Assembly (NCBI RefSeq): GCF_000379105.1
Contig: NZ_KB900609.1
Coordinates: 4,137,557-4,201,556 of the forward strand
Direction of reading: 5' to 3'
Length of the DNA stretch: 64,000 nucleotides
From: Methylobacterium sp. WSM2598
GTDB lineage: Bacteria; Pseudomonadota; Alphaproteobacteria; Rhizobiales; Beijerinckiaceae
The translations under genes were made by a program, and so were the position numbers. Shown here in pieces: positions 42,080 through 49,920 of the stretch. The notes under the pieces are model-generated. The model worked only from the letters and a program-made list of their open reading frames with translations. It was not told the origin of the DNA and did no database searches. How positions within the stretch are numbered: position 1 is the first letter of the stretch; every line of letters starts with the position of its first letter.

Positions 42080-43180
42080 ATGGCGAACTACATCCTGCGG
42101 CGCCTGCTCCTGATGGTCCCGACGATCTTCGGGATCATGCTGATCTCCTTCGTGATCGTGCAATTCGCCCCCGGCGGCCCGGTGGAGCGGGTGCTCGCCC
42201 AGCTCCAGGGCCAGAGCGCGATGTCGCGGGTGAGCGGCGGGTCCGGCGATCTCGGGGCGGGGGCGGCGCCGCGCGGCGGCGGGGGCGAGGCGAATTCCCG
42301 CTACCGCGGCGCGCAGGGCCTCGACCCCGCCTTCATCAAGCGCCTGGAGCAGCAATTCGGCTTCGACCGGCCGGCGCCCGAGCGCTTCGCCAAGATGCTG
42401 TGGGACTACGCCCGCTTCGACTTCGGCAAGAGCTACTTCCGCGACGTCTCGGTGCTGGAGCTGATCCGCGAGAAGCTGCCGGTCTCGGTGACGCTCGGGC
42501 TGTGGATGACGCTGATCTCCTACGCGGTCTCGATCCCGCTCGGGATCCACAAGGCGGTGCGGGACGGCTCGCCCTTCGACGTCTGGACCTCGGGCGTGGT
42601 CATCGTCGGCTACGCGATCCCCGGCTTCCTGTTCGCGATCCTGCTGATCGTGCTGTTCGCGGGCGGCTCCTTCCTGCAGATCTTCCCGCTGCGCGGCCTG
42701 ACCAGCGAGGGATGGCAGACCTTCCCGCCCTGGCAGAAGGTGACGGACTACCTCTGGCACATCACGCTGCCGATCGTCTCGATGGCGCTCGGCGCCTTCG
42801 CGACCTCGACGCTCCTCACCAAGAACTCGTTCCTGGACGAGATCCGCAAGCAGTACGTGCTCACCGCCCGCATGAAGGGCCTGTCCGAGCGGCAGGTCCT
42901 GTACGGGCACGTCTTCCGGAACGCCATGCTGATCGTGGTGGCGGGCTTCCCGGGCGCCTTCATCTCGGCCTTCTTCGCCGGCTCGCTCCTCATCGAGACC
43001 ATCTTCTCCCTCGACGGCCTCGGCCTGCTGTCCTTCGAGTCGATCGTGAACCGGGACTACCCGGTGGTGTTCGCCAACCTCTACATCTTCTCGCTGGTCG
43101 GGCTGGTGGTGAACCTGATCTCCGACCTGACCTACAGCTGGATCGACCCGCGGATCGACTTCGAGAGCCGGGCCGCGTGA
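42080..43180 (+). CDS. yejB: Peptide ABC transporter permease YejB
   Basis: 366 residues, six membrane helices of the DppB/YejB type. MANYILRRLLLMVPTIFGIM is the YejB start. The long loop after helix 1 carries a Gly/Arg-rich insert typical of YejB and the segment ARFDFGKSYFRDVSVLELI. The EAA motif is TARMKGLSERQVLYGHVFRN, and the C-terminus RDYPVVFANLYIFSLVGLVV fits. It should work with YejE and the YejF ATPase, but neither follows: the next gene is convergent gspK 31 bp away. The system is incomplete in this window. Confidence 0.92.
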   Translation: MANYILRRLLLMVPTIFGIMLISFVIVQFAPGGPVERVLAQLQGQSAMSRVSGGSGDLGAGAAPRGGGGEANSRYRGAQGLDPAFIKRLEQQFGFDRPAPERFAKMLWDYARFDFGKSYFRDVSVLELIREKLPVSVTLGLWMTLISYAVSIPLGIHKAVRDGSPFDVWTSGVVIVGYAIPGFLFAILLIVLFAGGSFLQIFPLRGLTSEGWQTFPPWQKVTDYLWHITLPIVSMALGAFATSTLLTKNSFLDEIRKQYVLTARMKGLSERQVLYGHVFRNAMLIVVAGFPGAFISAFFAGSLLIETIFSLDGLGLLSFESIVNRDYPVVFANLYIFSLVGLVVNLISDLTYSWIDPRIDFESRAA

Positions 43181-43211
43181 GCGCCGGCCGGGCCCCAAGC
43201 GGCGCGGCCCG

Positions 43212-44135
43212 TCACCGGCCGGCGCGCCGCGCCGGATCCTCGGCGGCGAGCGCGGCCGCGATGCGCCCGCAGGCCGGGTGCGGCGCGGCCTCGGGCAGGG
43301 CCGGGGCGCCGTCGAAGCCGGCCTGCCAGCTCAGGAGGCCGGTATTGGACTGGCGGACCGAGCCGGCCGACAGCACCGCCTCCCGCTGCGCCCGCCCGCT
43401 CGGCGAGGCCGCCACGACCCGGATCGCGAAGACGCTGCGCGGCGAGCGCGCCGCGTAGGGGCGCAGCGCCTCCCCGACCGTGCCGCCGAGGAGCGCGCCG
43501 AGCGGCGACGGGCCGGGATCGAACTGGCCGGTCGCGTTGTAGACCGTCAGGAACGGCCGCAGCCGGGCCGCCTCCACCTCGCCGAGATGCGGCAGCATGC
43601 CGATCTCCGCGGGGCTGCGGAACGGCGCGTTGCGGGGGCCGTAGGGCAGGCCCTGGTCCCGGTATTGCGGGGCCTCGGCACCGCCATTCGGCTCCGGGTC
43701 GGAATCGGGGTCGCGGTAATCCACCACCTCCGCCGCGACGGTCCCGGCCTCGCGGTCGGGGAGGCCGAGGGCGCGGAAGGCGGCCTCCAGCAGCGGCCGC
43801 GGGCTGGCATTGAGGTCGATGAGCCCCGCCTGGTCCTGCACGGCGACGAGGAGGCGCGCGCCCGGCACCGGGCAGCCGACCGGCAGCCCGTCCTCGGGCA
43901 GGCCGAGGCCCGGCGCCCCGCGCTGGCGCTCGTTGAGCAGGGAGGCGGCGACGAGCCGGGCGGCGCCGTCCGCGAGCCCCTGCAGGCGCAGGCTCTCGGC
44001 CCGCCCGGAGGTGGCGCCGAGATGGACCGCGAAGCGCTCGGTGGCGATGGCGGCCGTGATCGCCACCGCGGCGAGCACGACGAGCACCGCGGGCAGGACG
44101 AAGCCGTCCTCGGCCGGGATGCCCGCGCGCCTCAT
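43212..44135 (-). CDS. gspK: Type II secretion minor pseudopilin GspK
   Basis: 307 residues. N-terminal prepilin-like segment EDGFVLPAVLVVLAAVAITA (GspK lacks the usual Glu5, as here), then the alpha-domain insertion and metal-binding region: LIDLNASPRPLLEAAFRALG, EVVDYRDPDSDPEPNGGAEA, and RNAPFRSPAEIGMLPHLGEV. GspK caps the pseudopilus with GspI and GspJ. The ATG at 44135 overlaps the gspJ stop (ATGA). It is the last gene of the pseudopilin run. Confidence 0.9.
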   Translation of the reverse strand: MRRAGIPAEDGFVLPAVLVVLAAVAITAAIATERFAVHLGATSGRAESLRLQGLADGAARLVAASLLNERQRGAPGLGLPEDGLPVGCPVPGARLLVAVQDQAGLIDLNASPRPLLEAAFRALGLPDREAGTVAAEVVDYRDPDSDPEPNGGAEAPQYRDQGLPYGPRNAPFRSPAEIGMLPHLGEVEAARLRPFLTVYNATGQFDPGPSPLGALLGGTVGEALRPYAARSPRSVFAIRVVAASPSGRAQREAVLSAGSVRQSNTGLLSWQAGFDGAPALPEAAPHPACGRIAAALAAEDPARRAGR

Positions 44136-44773
44136 GGGAGCGGCTCCAGCGGGACCACGAGCGGCGCCCAGCGCCGCGGGTCGCCGGGCGGGAAGTCGAG
44201 GACGATCTCGACCAGCGCCGGCATCCGGTCGCGGCGCGTCCAGGCGTCGAGCCAGCGCGGCTGCATCTCGGTCGGGGCGACGCCGAAATAGTGCAGGCGC
44301 AGCGCCGCCGCCCCGCCGACCAGCACCTCGGGCGGGTCGGCCTCGGCCGCCGTCTCCGGGACGCGGCTCTCGACGAGGTCGATGCGGCCGTCCGCCCGGG
44401 GCATCCCGGCCAGCACCATCCGCATGTCGGCGCCCCGCTCGGTCGCGGGGCTGGCCGCGAGGATCGCCACCAGACGTCCGGGCTCGCCCAGGAAGGACGG
44501 CCCCCTGCCGTCCGCGCCCCGGCCCCGGGGCCGGGCGAGGGCGGCGCGCAGGTGGTCGCGGACCACGTCGAGATCCGCCTCCACGGCGATGCCGGCCCCG
44601 AGCCGCGACAGGAACCCGGCCGCCCGGACCGCCTGCAGCAGCAGCACGGCGATCAGCGCCGCGACCGCGAGCGCCGTCAGCGCCTCGACCAGGGTGAAGC
44701 CCGCCGCGGCGGGCCCGGGCCGCGAAGCCGGCGGCGATTCGGGCGACAGCGGCCGCGAGCAGGATCCGATCAC
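44132..44773 (-). CDS. gspJ: Type II secretion minor pseudopilin GspJ
   Basis: 213 residues from a GTG at 44773. A leader of about 24 residues ends at the prepilin peptidase site in PAAAGFTLVEALTALAVAAL (cut between Gly and Phe, Glu5 kept). The globular part contains LVESRVPETAAEADPPEVLV and LRLHYFGVAPTEMQPRWLDA, WTRRDRMPALVEIVL, as expected for GspJ. An upstream longer frame exists but reads through the R2 repeat and is unlikely to be translated. The gap to gspI (106 bp) is larger than the other gaps in this operon because of that repeat. Confidence 0.82.
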   Translation of the reverse strand: MIGSCSRPLSPESPPASRPGPAAAGFTLVEALTALAVAALIAVLLLQAVRAAGFLSRLGAGIAVEADLDVVRDHLRAALARPRGRGADGRGPSFLGEPGRLVAILAASPATERGADMRMVLAGMPRADGRIDLVESRVPETAAEADPPEVLVGGAAALRLHYFGVAPTEMQPRWLDAWTRRDRMPALVEIVLDFPPGDPRRWAPLVVPLEPLP

Positions 44774-44811
44774 GCCGCCATCGAGGCCCGCTCCGGGGTC
44801 CCGACCGTGCC

Positions 44812-44881
44812 GTCGCGGAAAATGCGGCAAGACCAAAGATCGAGAGCGGCACCCGGTTGCAACGTGATCGGGTGCCGCTCT
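44812..44881. repeat. R2 repeat between gspI and gspJ
   Basis: GGAAAATGCGGCAAGACCAA followed by a hairpin with 13-bp arms AGAGCGGCACCCG (44843-44855) and complement (44869-44881). The TAG stop of gspI lies at its edge, in CTCTAG. A copy of the repeat has therefore entered the operon without breaking a gene. Confidence 0.8.
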
Positions 44882-45362
44882 AGCGGGCCTGCCCGCCGGA
44901 AAGCAGCGTCGCGTAGACGAGCGGGCCGTTCGCGCTCCCCCGCCGCAGCTGGACGCGCCAGAGCGGCGGCAGACCCTGCCAGCCGAGCAGGGGCGCCACG
45001 TCCACGACGGTGAGCACCCAGGGTTCCCCATCGGCGAACCGACCCCGTTCGAGCCCCGGCTGGAGCCGACCTCCCGCCGCGCGCAGCATCACGATGGCCT
45101 CGATCTCGTCGAGGCGGTGCCGCTCGGCCGCGAGCTGGCGCGCGCGCCGGGCGAGCGACGCGCCCGCCTCCAGCGCGATGATCGTGGCGAGCGCCACGAC
45201 CGCGAAGGCGACGAGCACCTCCACCAGGGTGAAGCCCTCCTGGCGGAGGAAGCTCCGCGGGCGGAGGAAGCTCCGCGGGCGGAGCCACCTGCGCGGGCGG
45301 GCCGCGGCGCGCTCACCGCCCGCGGCCGCATCCTGCCCCCGCCGGGTTGAGGCCGGGTTCAC
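44880..45362 (-). CDS. gspI: Type II secretion minor pseudopilin GspI
   Basis: 160 residues from a GTG that overlaps the gspH stop (GTGA). The prepilin motif is RQEGFTLVEVLVAFAVVALA (cut after Gly, Glu5 present). The GspI-type domain follows: ARRARQLAAERHRLDEIEAI and a C-terminal WRVQLRRGSANGPLVYATLL. The leader is unusually long, about 43 residues, and includes two LRPRSF units from an 18-bp tandem repeat (45243-45278). The true start may be further in, but no better codon with a ribosome-binding site is visible. Confidence 0.82.
   Translation of the reverse strand: MNPASTRRGQDAAAGGERAAARPRRWLRPRSFLRPRSFLRQEGFTLVEVLVAFAVVALATIIALEAGASLARRARQLAAERHRLDEIEAIVMLRAAGGRLQPGLERGRFADGEPWVLTVVDVAPLLGWQGLPPLWRVQLRRGSANGPLVYATLLSGGQAR
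45243..45296. repeat. 18-bp tandem repeat in the gspI leader
   Basis: Two identical 18-bp units (GCGGAGGAAGCTCCGCGG) and a degenerate third, in frame, duplicating LRPRSF directly before the pseudopilin cleavage region. Confidence 0.85.
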
Positions 45363-45844
45363 GGCATCGCCTCCGCCTCCCCGACCCGGCCGGTGAGGCG
45401 GCTCACCGCGATCCGGCGCCCTCCGCCCCGCCCGTGGATCAGGATGGTCCCGCCCGAGGAGGAGCCGTCGGGGGCGAAGCGGATCTCGCCGGGGCCGGCC
45501 CGGCTGCCCGCCGCGGGCTCCACCTGGACGGCGTAGCCGGCCAGGCCGAGGGGGGGCGCTCCGGGCCGGCTGCTCAGGAAGAGGCCGCGGGCGGGGTCGA
45601 GCCGCAGCAGCGCCAGCTCGCCGGTGCGCCGCGCGTGGCCGCGCAGGCTGGCGAGTTCGCCCGCCACGCCGGCGGCGAGCCGGTCGAGCCGGCGGGCCGG
45701 GAGCATTCCGTCGAGGGCAGCGCCGCCGAGGAGCGCCGCCAGGGCGAGGATCGCCAGCACGACGAGCAGTTCCACGAGGCTGAACCCGCCCGCCTCCCGC
45801 CCCGGCCCGCCCGGCCGGGATCCTCGGCGTCCGCGGCGCGGCAC
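45359..45844 (-). CDS. gspH: Type II secretion minor pseudopilin GspH
   Basis: 161 residues with the GTG at 45844, giving a 19-residue basic leader before the cleavage motif EAGGFSLVELLVVLAILALA. The globular domain ends IRFAPDGSSSGGTILIHGRG, the FxPDGSSSGG turn typical of GspH/FimT pseudopilins. An in-frame GTG at 45889 would overlap gspG by 29 bp and is less likely. It lies 16 bp after gspG and overlaps gspI. Confidence 0.82.
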   Translation of the reverse strand: MPRRGRRGSRPGGPGREAGGFSLVELLVVLAILALAALLGGAALDGMLPARRLDRLAAGVAGELASLRGHARRTGELALLRLDPARGLFLSSRPGAPPLGLAGYAVQVEPAAGSRAGPGEIRFAPDGSSSGGTILIHGRGGGRRIAVSRLTGRVGEAEAMP

Positions 45845-45860
45845 CGGCGGCCCCGCGCGG

Positions 45861-46313
45861 TCAGCGGGCCGCGACCTCGGGCGCCGCACCGCGGCCCGGC
45901 GCGTCGGGATCCGTGAAGGCGATCTCGAAGGGGGCGCCGCCGGCTCCCGGCGAGCGATACAGGAACGGCCGCCCCCACGGGTCGAGCAGACCCTTGCCGT
46001 CGCGCAGGTAGGGACCGCGCCACGCCGCCCGCGCGCCCTCGGGCGGGGTGACGAGGGCGGCGAGCCCCTCCTGCGTGGTCGGATAGGTGCCGAGGTCGAG
46101 GTAGTAGAGCTCGACCGCCTGGGCGAGGTTCTTGACCTGGATGCGCGCGGTCTCGCCCTTGGCGCGGCCGAGATAGCCGAGCACCTGCGGGGTGACCATG
46201 GTGGCGATCATCCCGATGATCGCCAGCACCACCAGGAGTTCCACCAGCGAGAACCCGGCCTTCCCGTCCCGTTCCGGGCGCCTCACCGCCTCGCTGCTGC
46301 GTCCCTGCCTCAT
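45861..46313 (-). CDS. gspG: Type II secretion major pseudopilin GspG
   Basis: 150 residues. Prepilin site GKAGFSLVELLVVLAIIGMI, then the conserved GspG body: VTPQVLGYLGRAKGETARIQ, AVELYYLDLGTYPTTQEGLA, WRGPYLRDGKGLLDPWGRPF and the calcium-site-like AFEIAFTDPDAPG region. GspG forms the pseudopilus shaft. First gene of gspG-H-I-J-K; the ATG at 46313 sits near a less GC-rich 46.36-46.45 kb region that probably holds the promoter. gspC, D, E, F, L and M are not in the window. Confidence 0.93.
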   Translation of the reverse strand: MRQGRSSEAVRRPERDGKAGFSLVELLVVLAIIGMIATMVTPQVLGYLGRAKGETARIQVKNLAQAVELYYLDLGTYPTTQEGLAALVTPPEGARAAWRGPYLRDGKGLLDPWGRPFLYRSPGAGGAPFEIAFTDPDAPGRGAAPEVAAR

Positions 46314-46496
46314 CGCGCCGATCCCCGCTGTCCCGGCCCCATCCAGACTCCGAACCCCGAAGATAATCTAAACGCGACGCCTCCATGACCTCGCGGGCTG
46401 AATTCCCCAGAGTCATGCATTGATCGATCGTTAAGGCTCGACATCTAGCGTCCGCGGCCTGGGGCCGAGCGCTGCGTGAGGATGCGGGAGCGAGAG

Positions 46497-47366
46497 ATGC
46501 GGGGATTTCTAAGATTCGGTGCGGGGCGGGTCGTCCCCTGGGGCATCCTGCCCGGCGGATGCGGGGCGTTCGTCGGATTGTGCCTCGGGCTGGTCGCGGC
46601 GGTCCCGGCGCTCGCGGCGCCGCTCACGGTCGCGCTGCCGGCGCCGCTGCCGCAGGTCCGGCTCCTGACCCCCATGATCGGCATCCACCTCGTGGGCCTG
46701 TGCCTCGGCTTCGGGGCCGCCGCGATGATGGATTTCTGGCTCCTGCGCTGGATGCGCTGGGGCGGAATGCCGCCCGAGATCGAGCGGATGATCCGCTTCA
46801 TGGCCAAGGTCGTGACGGTCGGCCTCGCGCTCCTGTGGCTGTCGGGCCTCGGCTTCCTCGCCATCTACGCCGTCGAATCGCCGGAGAAGCTGTTCAATCC
46901 GAAGATGTGGGCGAAGGTCTCGGTCGTGATCGTGCTCACCCTCAACGGCGTCGTGATCCACCATTGGGTGCTGCCGCGCGTGCTCACCGACGTGCGCCGG
47001 CCGATCCTGGAGGACCTGTCCCCGGTGAGCGCCCGGGCCTTCCTGTTCTCGGGCGCGGTCTCGGCGGTGTCGTGGTCCTTCGCCTTCGCGCTCGGGATCC
47101 TGCGCGAGTTCAACGGCGTGGTGCCGGTGCAGCTCCTGCTCGGCCTGTGGCTCGGGGGGGTGGCGGCGGCGAGCCTCGCGACCGGGATCCTGTGGGGGCA
47201 CTGGCGACGGGCCGGTCTCCTGGGCCGCGCCCCGTTCCTGCCGCCGCTCGAGACGGCGGGGCGGCCCTTCGTGGGCGTGCGCCGCCTGCTCTGGGGAGCC
47301 GACGCCACCGGGGCGGACGCCCTCGCCGAGACGCGGCCGGAGCGGGATCGCGGGGCGGTGGCTTAA
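46497..47366 (+). CDS. Multi-pass membrane protein of unknown function
   Basis: 289 residues from the ATG at 46497, which follows GGGAGCGAGAG. About seven hydrophobic segments; the first (GAFVGLCLGLVAAVPALAAP) resembles a signal peptide or first helix. Recognisable features are MIGIHLVGLCLGFGAAAMMD, FWLLRWMRWGG, NGVVIHHWVLPRVL with adjacent histidines, and SVSWSFAFALGILREFN. Histidines within helices could bind heme or metal, but I do not recognise the family and assign no function. It is divergent from gspG and convergent with the ProA-like gene, ending 18 bp from it. Confidence 0.7.
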   Translation: MRGFLRFGAGRVVPWGILPGGCGAFVGLCLGLVAAVPALAAPLTVALPAPLPQVRLLTPMIGIHLVGLCLGFGAAAMMDFWLLRWMRWGGMPPEIERMIRFMAKVVTVGLALLWLSGLGFLAIYAVESPEKLFNPKMWAKVSVVIVLTLNGVVIHHWVLPRVLTDVRRPILEDLSPVSARAFLFSGAVSAVSWSFAFALGILREFNGVVPVQLLLGLWLGGVAAASLATGILWGHWRRAGLLGRAPFLPPLETAGRPFVGVRRLLWGADATGADALAETRPERDRGAVA

Positions 47367-47384
47367 GGCCGCGCGGGCGGGCCG

Positions 47385-48890
47385 TCACCGCCTCAGCCGC
47401 GGATCGTCCTGCGCGACGCGGCTGCGCACCGTGTACACGCCGAGGCCCGACAGGATGGCGCTGCGGGCGAGGAGACGGCCGTTCTCCCAGTTGGAGAGCC
47501 CCAGTTCGGGCTGGTTGAGGGCGTATTGCCCATCGACCCAGCGCGTGAATCCGTCGCCCACGAAGGGCGCGTTGACCGTGTCGAAGAAGCGCCGATGCGC
47601 GGCCGGGTCGCGGCTGATCAGCGAGGCCGCGAATTGCGGGCTGTAGCGGTTGAACAGCGCCACCGCGTGATCGAGGTCGTCCACGATCTTGAGGCTGACC
47701 TCGGGCGTGTCCTCCCATTCCCACTCGCGGCCGAGTTCGGCCTCGGGCAGGATCTCGGTCAGGGGCTCGGTGCGCTCGCCCTCCGCGCGCCGGGCGCGCA
47801 CGGTCCCGGTCCGCCACGCGGGCGGCAGCACGGCCTCGTCGCCGGCCACCACGTGGAGCTTGCAGCCGTGGCCGCGGGCGCGGCCGGCCGCCTCCAGGGC
47901 GGCCAGGAAGGCCGGCAGCAGGTCGGCGAGCCGGGCCCTGTGGAGGCAGCACACGTTCAGCGTGTTGCACACCTTCCGGTCCAGGGAGGCCTCCACGGCG
48001 GCGGCGAAGCGCGCGGGATCCGCGTCGCGGTCGGCGACCATCCAGGCCCCGCCGGTGCCGTGCAGGCTGACCGCGGTCCCGGCCTGCCGGGCGACGCTGC
48101 CGAGCTGCGCGACCGCCCGGCCCGACCCGCGGGCCACCGCCAGGGCGAGCCGGCGGTCCGAGAACAGCGCCCAACCGGCGGCCCGGTCCGGACTGTCGAT
48201 CAGCGACACGGCGCCGGGTGGGAGGCCGGCCTCCCGGAGGGCCGGGGCGAGCGCGTGCCGCTGGATGGCCTGCGCGGTGGCGAGCGCGTCGCTGCCGATG
48301 CGCAGCACGGCGGTGTTGCCCGTGCGCACGACGCCCGCCGCGTCGGCGAACACGTTCGGGCGTCCCTCGAAGACGAAGCCCACCACGCCGAGCGGTGCGG
48401 CCACCTGCTCGATCGTCCAGCCGGGATGCGCCGCGCGCGCGATCACGCGACCGCGTCCCTCGCCGCAATCCCGCCACGCGCGCAGGCCCGCGCTCATGTC
48501 GCGCCGCATGCGGTCGCCCGCGACGAGGCGGGTGGTCGAGCGGCCGGCCTGCTCCGCGCGGGCCGCGTCCTGCCGGTTGGCCTGCGCGACCGCGTCCCAG
48601 ACCGAGGAATCCTCCAGGAGCGCCGCGAAGCGGTCGAAGAACCGGTCGATGGCCTGATCTGGGACGGCCGGCAGCGCCCGGAACGCGGCCTCCGCCCGGT
48701 CCACAGCGGCGGCGGCCAGCGCCCTCTGCGCCGCGGGGACGTGCAGGAGATCGCCCGTCTCCTGCAGCACCAGCAGGTGGTCGCCGGGCTGGAACCGCGC
48801 GGCGAGGTCCGGCGTGATCACCGCGGCGCGGTCGCCGCCGAAGGGCACGAGCGTGCCGGGGATCAGGCGGTCGAGGGTGGTGATGGTCAT
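47385..48890 (-). CDS. Divergent ProA-like aldehyde dehydrogenase-fold enzyme
   Basis: 501 residues, about 80 longer than glutamate-5-semialdehyde dehydrogenase (ProA, about 417). Residues 80-500 follow ProA: APLGVVGFVFEGRPNVFADA, AAGVVRTGNTAVLRIGSDAL, the catalytic Cys308 in DRKVCNTLNVCCLHR, and a C-terminal RRFFDTVNAPFVGDGFTRWV. The N-terminal 75 residues (TLVPFGGDRAAVITPDLAAR, FQPGDHLLVLQETGDLLHVP) are not part of ProA and may bind a partner or substrate carrier. The usual ProA motif ending of the C-terminal domain is altered. No proB is adjacent, so proline synthesis is not implied. The substrate is probably another acyl-phosphate or aldehyde. Confidence 0.72.
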   Translation of the reverse strand: MTITTLDRLIPGTLVPFGGDRAAVITPDLAARFQPGDHLLVLQETGDLLHVPAAQRALAAAAVDRAEAAFRALPAVPDQAIDRFFDRFAALLEDSSVWDAVAQANRQDAARAEQAGRSTTRLVAGDRMRRDMSAGLRAWRDCGEGRGRVIARAAHPGWTIEQVAAPLGVVGFVFEGRPNVFADAAGVVRTGNTAVLRIGSDALATAQAIQRHALAPALREAGLPPGAVSLIDSPDRAAGWALFSDRRLALAVARGSGRAVAQLGSVARQAGTAVSLHGTGGAWMVADRDADPARFAAAVEASLDRKVCNTLNVCCLHRARLADLLPAFLAALEAAGRARGHGCKLHVVAGDEAVLPPAWRTGTVRARRAEGERTEPLTEILPEAELGREWEWEDTPEVSLKIVDDLDHAVALFNRYSPQFAASLISRDPAAHRRFFDTVNAPFVGDGFTRWVDGQYALNQPELGLSNWENGRLLARSAILSGLGVYTVRSRVAQDDPRLRR

Positions 48891-48911
48891 GCGAGGGTGG
48901 TGATGGTCATG
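48872..48911. repeat. 20-bp tandem duplication containing the start codon of the ProA-like gene
   Basis: CGAGGGTGGTGATGGTCATG occurs twice head to tail, so the minus strand has two ATG ACC ATC ACC starts 20 bp apart in different frames. Only the downstream one (ATG at 48890) opens the long frame; the upstream one reads a few codons and is out of phase. Confidence 0.9.
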
Positions 48912-48923
48912 GCCGCTCGCCCC

Positions 48924-49023
48924 TAGAGCATTTTCCGACGAAGTCGCCGCCGGTTCGGGGGAGAAAATGCGGCAGAATCAAGAACCGAGAGCAGGGTTCC
49001 GTTGCAACGGAACCCTGCTCTCG
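48924..49023. repeat. R2 repeat with a 38-bp perfect palindrome
   Basis: The best-preserved copy: TAGAGCATTTTCCGACGAAG, CGCCGGTTCGGGGGAG, AAAATGCGGCAGAATCAAG, then a perfect 38-bp palindrome at 48986-49023 centred on GTTG/CAAC. It lies between a divergent gene pair and would fold into a very strong hairpin in either transcript. Confidence 0.88.
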
Positions 49024-49084
49024 TGCAGAGCCGGCCCGCGTGCCAAGCTGCCCGCCGGGCCGCGCGCCCTCCGGGGAGGTGCTC

Positions 49085-49900
49085 ATGAGCTACGCCACGA
49101 TCATGGTCTCGGTCGACGCGCTCCCGGGCGCGGCCGGCCGCATCCGGCTCGCGGCCCAGGTTGCGGACCGGTTCGGGGCCTCCCTCACGGGGGCCGCCGC
49201 CCGGCAGCTCCCGCTCCCGGTGACGCGGACCTCCTTCGAGGAGCGGGAGGCGATCGCCGCCGCCGAGTCGGCGCGGCTCCACGAGGATCTCGGCGCCCTG
49301 CAGGCCGTGTTCGCGCGCGAGGCCGGCGGGCCGCAGCGCCGCTCCTGGCGCCAGGCCGCGATGGCGGCGACGGAGCATCTCGTCCTGCGCGCCCGGGGCG
49401 CGGACCTGCTCGTCGTCGGGCGCCCCGGCCCGGCCGACGGGATCGCCGCGGACGCGGTCCGGCCCGACCGGGTGCTGATGGAGGCCGGGCGCCCCGTCCT
49501 GGTCGTGCCGCCCGGCACCGAGCAGCTGCGGGCCGAGAGAGTCGTGCTGGCCTGGAAGGACACGCCCGAGGCGCGGCGCGCCGCGGCGGCCGCGCTGCCC
49601 TTCCTGCGCGCCGCCGCGCGCGTCGCGGTCGTCAGCCTGGGACCCGCGGCGGCCGAGGAAGGGGCGGACGAGGTCGCCGAACTCCTGGCGCGTCACGGTG
49701 TCGAGGCCGCCCCGGCCGCCGAGCCGGTCCCGGAGGGTCTCGACGAGGCCGACGGCCTGCTGGCCTTCGCGGACCGGGCGGGCGCCGACCTCCTGGTCCT
49801 CGGCGCCTACGGACGCGGTCGCCTGCGGGAGTGGGTGTTCGGCGGCGTGACCCGCTCGGTCCTGCAGCGCAGCCCGCTCTGCTGCCTGATGACCCACTGA
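49085..49900 (+). CDS. Tandem universal stress protein
   Basis: 271 residues, two Usp units. The second has the ATP-binding-type motif GADLLVLGAYGRGRLREWVFGGVTRSVL (G-x2-G-x9-G-S/T pattern), ending CCLMTH. The first is degenerate (LLVVGRPGPADGIAADAV). Such proteins bind nucleotide and help survival under energy or oxygen stress. GGGAGG precedes the ATG. It is convergent with a second Usp gene and close to a Ca2+-type P-ATPase, a common grouping in proteobacterial stress islands. Confidence 0.88.
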   Translation: MSYATIMVSVDALPGAAGRIRLAAQVADRFGASLTGAAARQLPLPVTRTSFEEREAIAAAESARLHEDLGALQAVFAREAGGPQRRSWRQAAMAATEHLVLRARGADLLVVGRPGPADGIAADAVRPDRVLMEAGRPVLVVPPGTEQLRAERVVLAWKDTPEARRAAAAALPFLRAAARVAVVSLGPAAAEEGADEVAELLARHGVEAAPAAEPVPEGLDEADGLLAFADRAGADLLVLGAYGRGRLREWVFGGVTRSVLQRSPLCCLMTH

Positions 49901-49920
49901 TCCCGGCCCGGCGGGCGCCC

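Noticed and set aside
38031..43198. Two very long minus-strand open frames opposite the yejA copies and yejB
   Set aside because: They are antisense shadows: stop codons are rare in this GC-rich DNA, the translations are low complexity, and the plus strand encodes recognisable full-length proteins with coupled starts.
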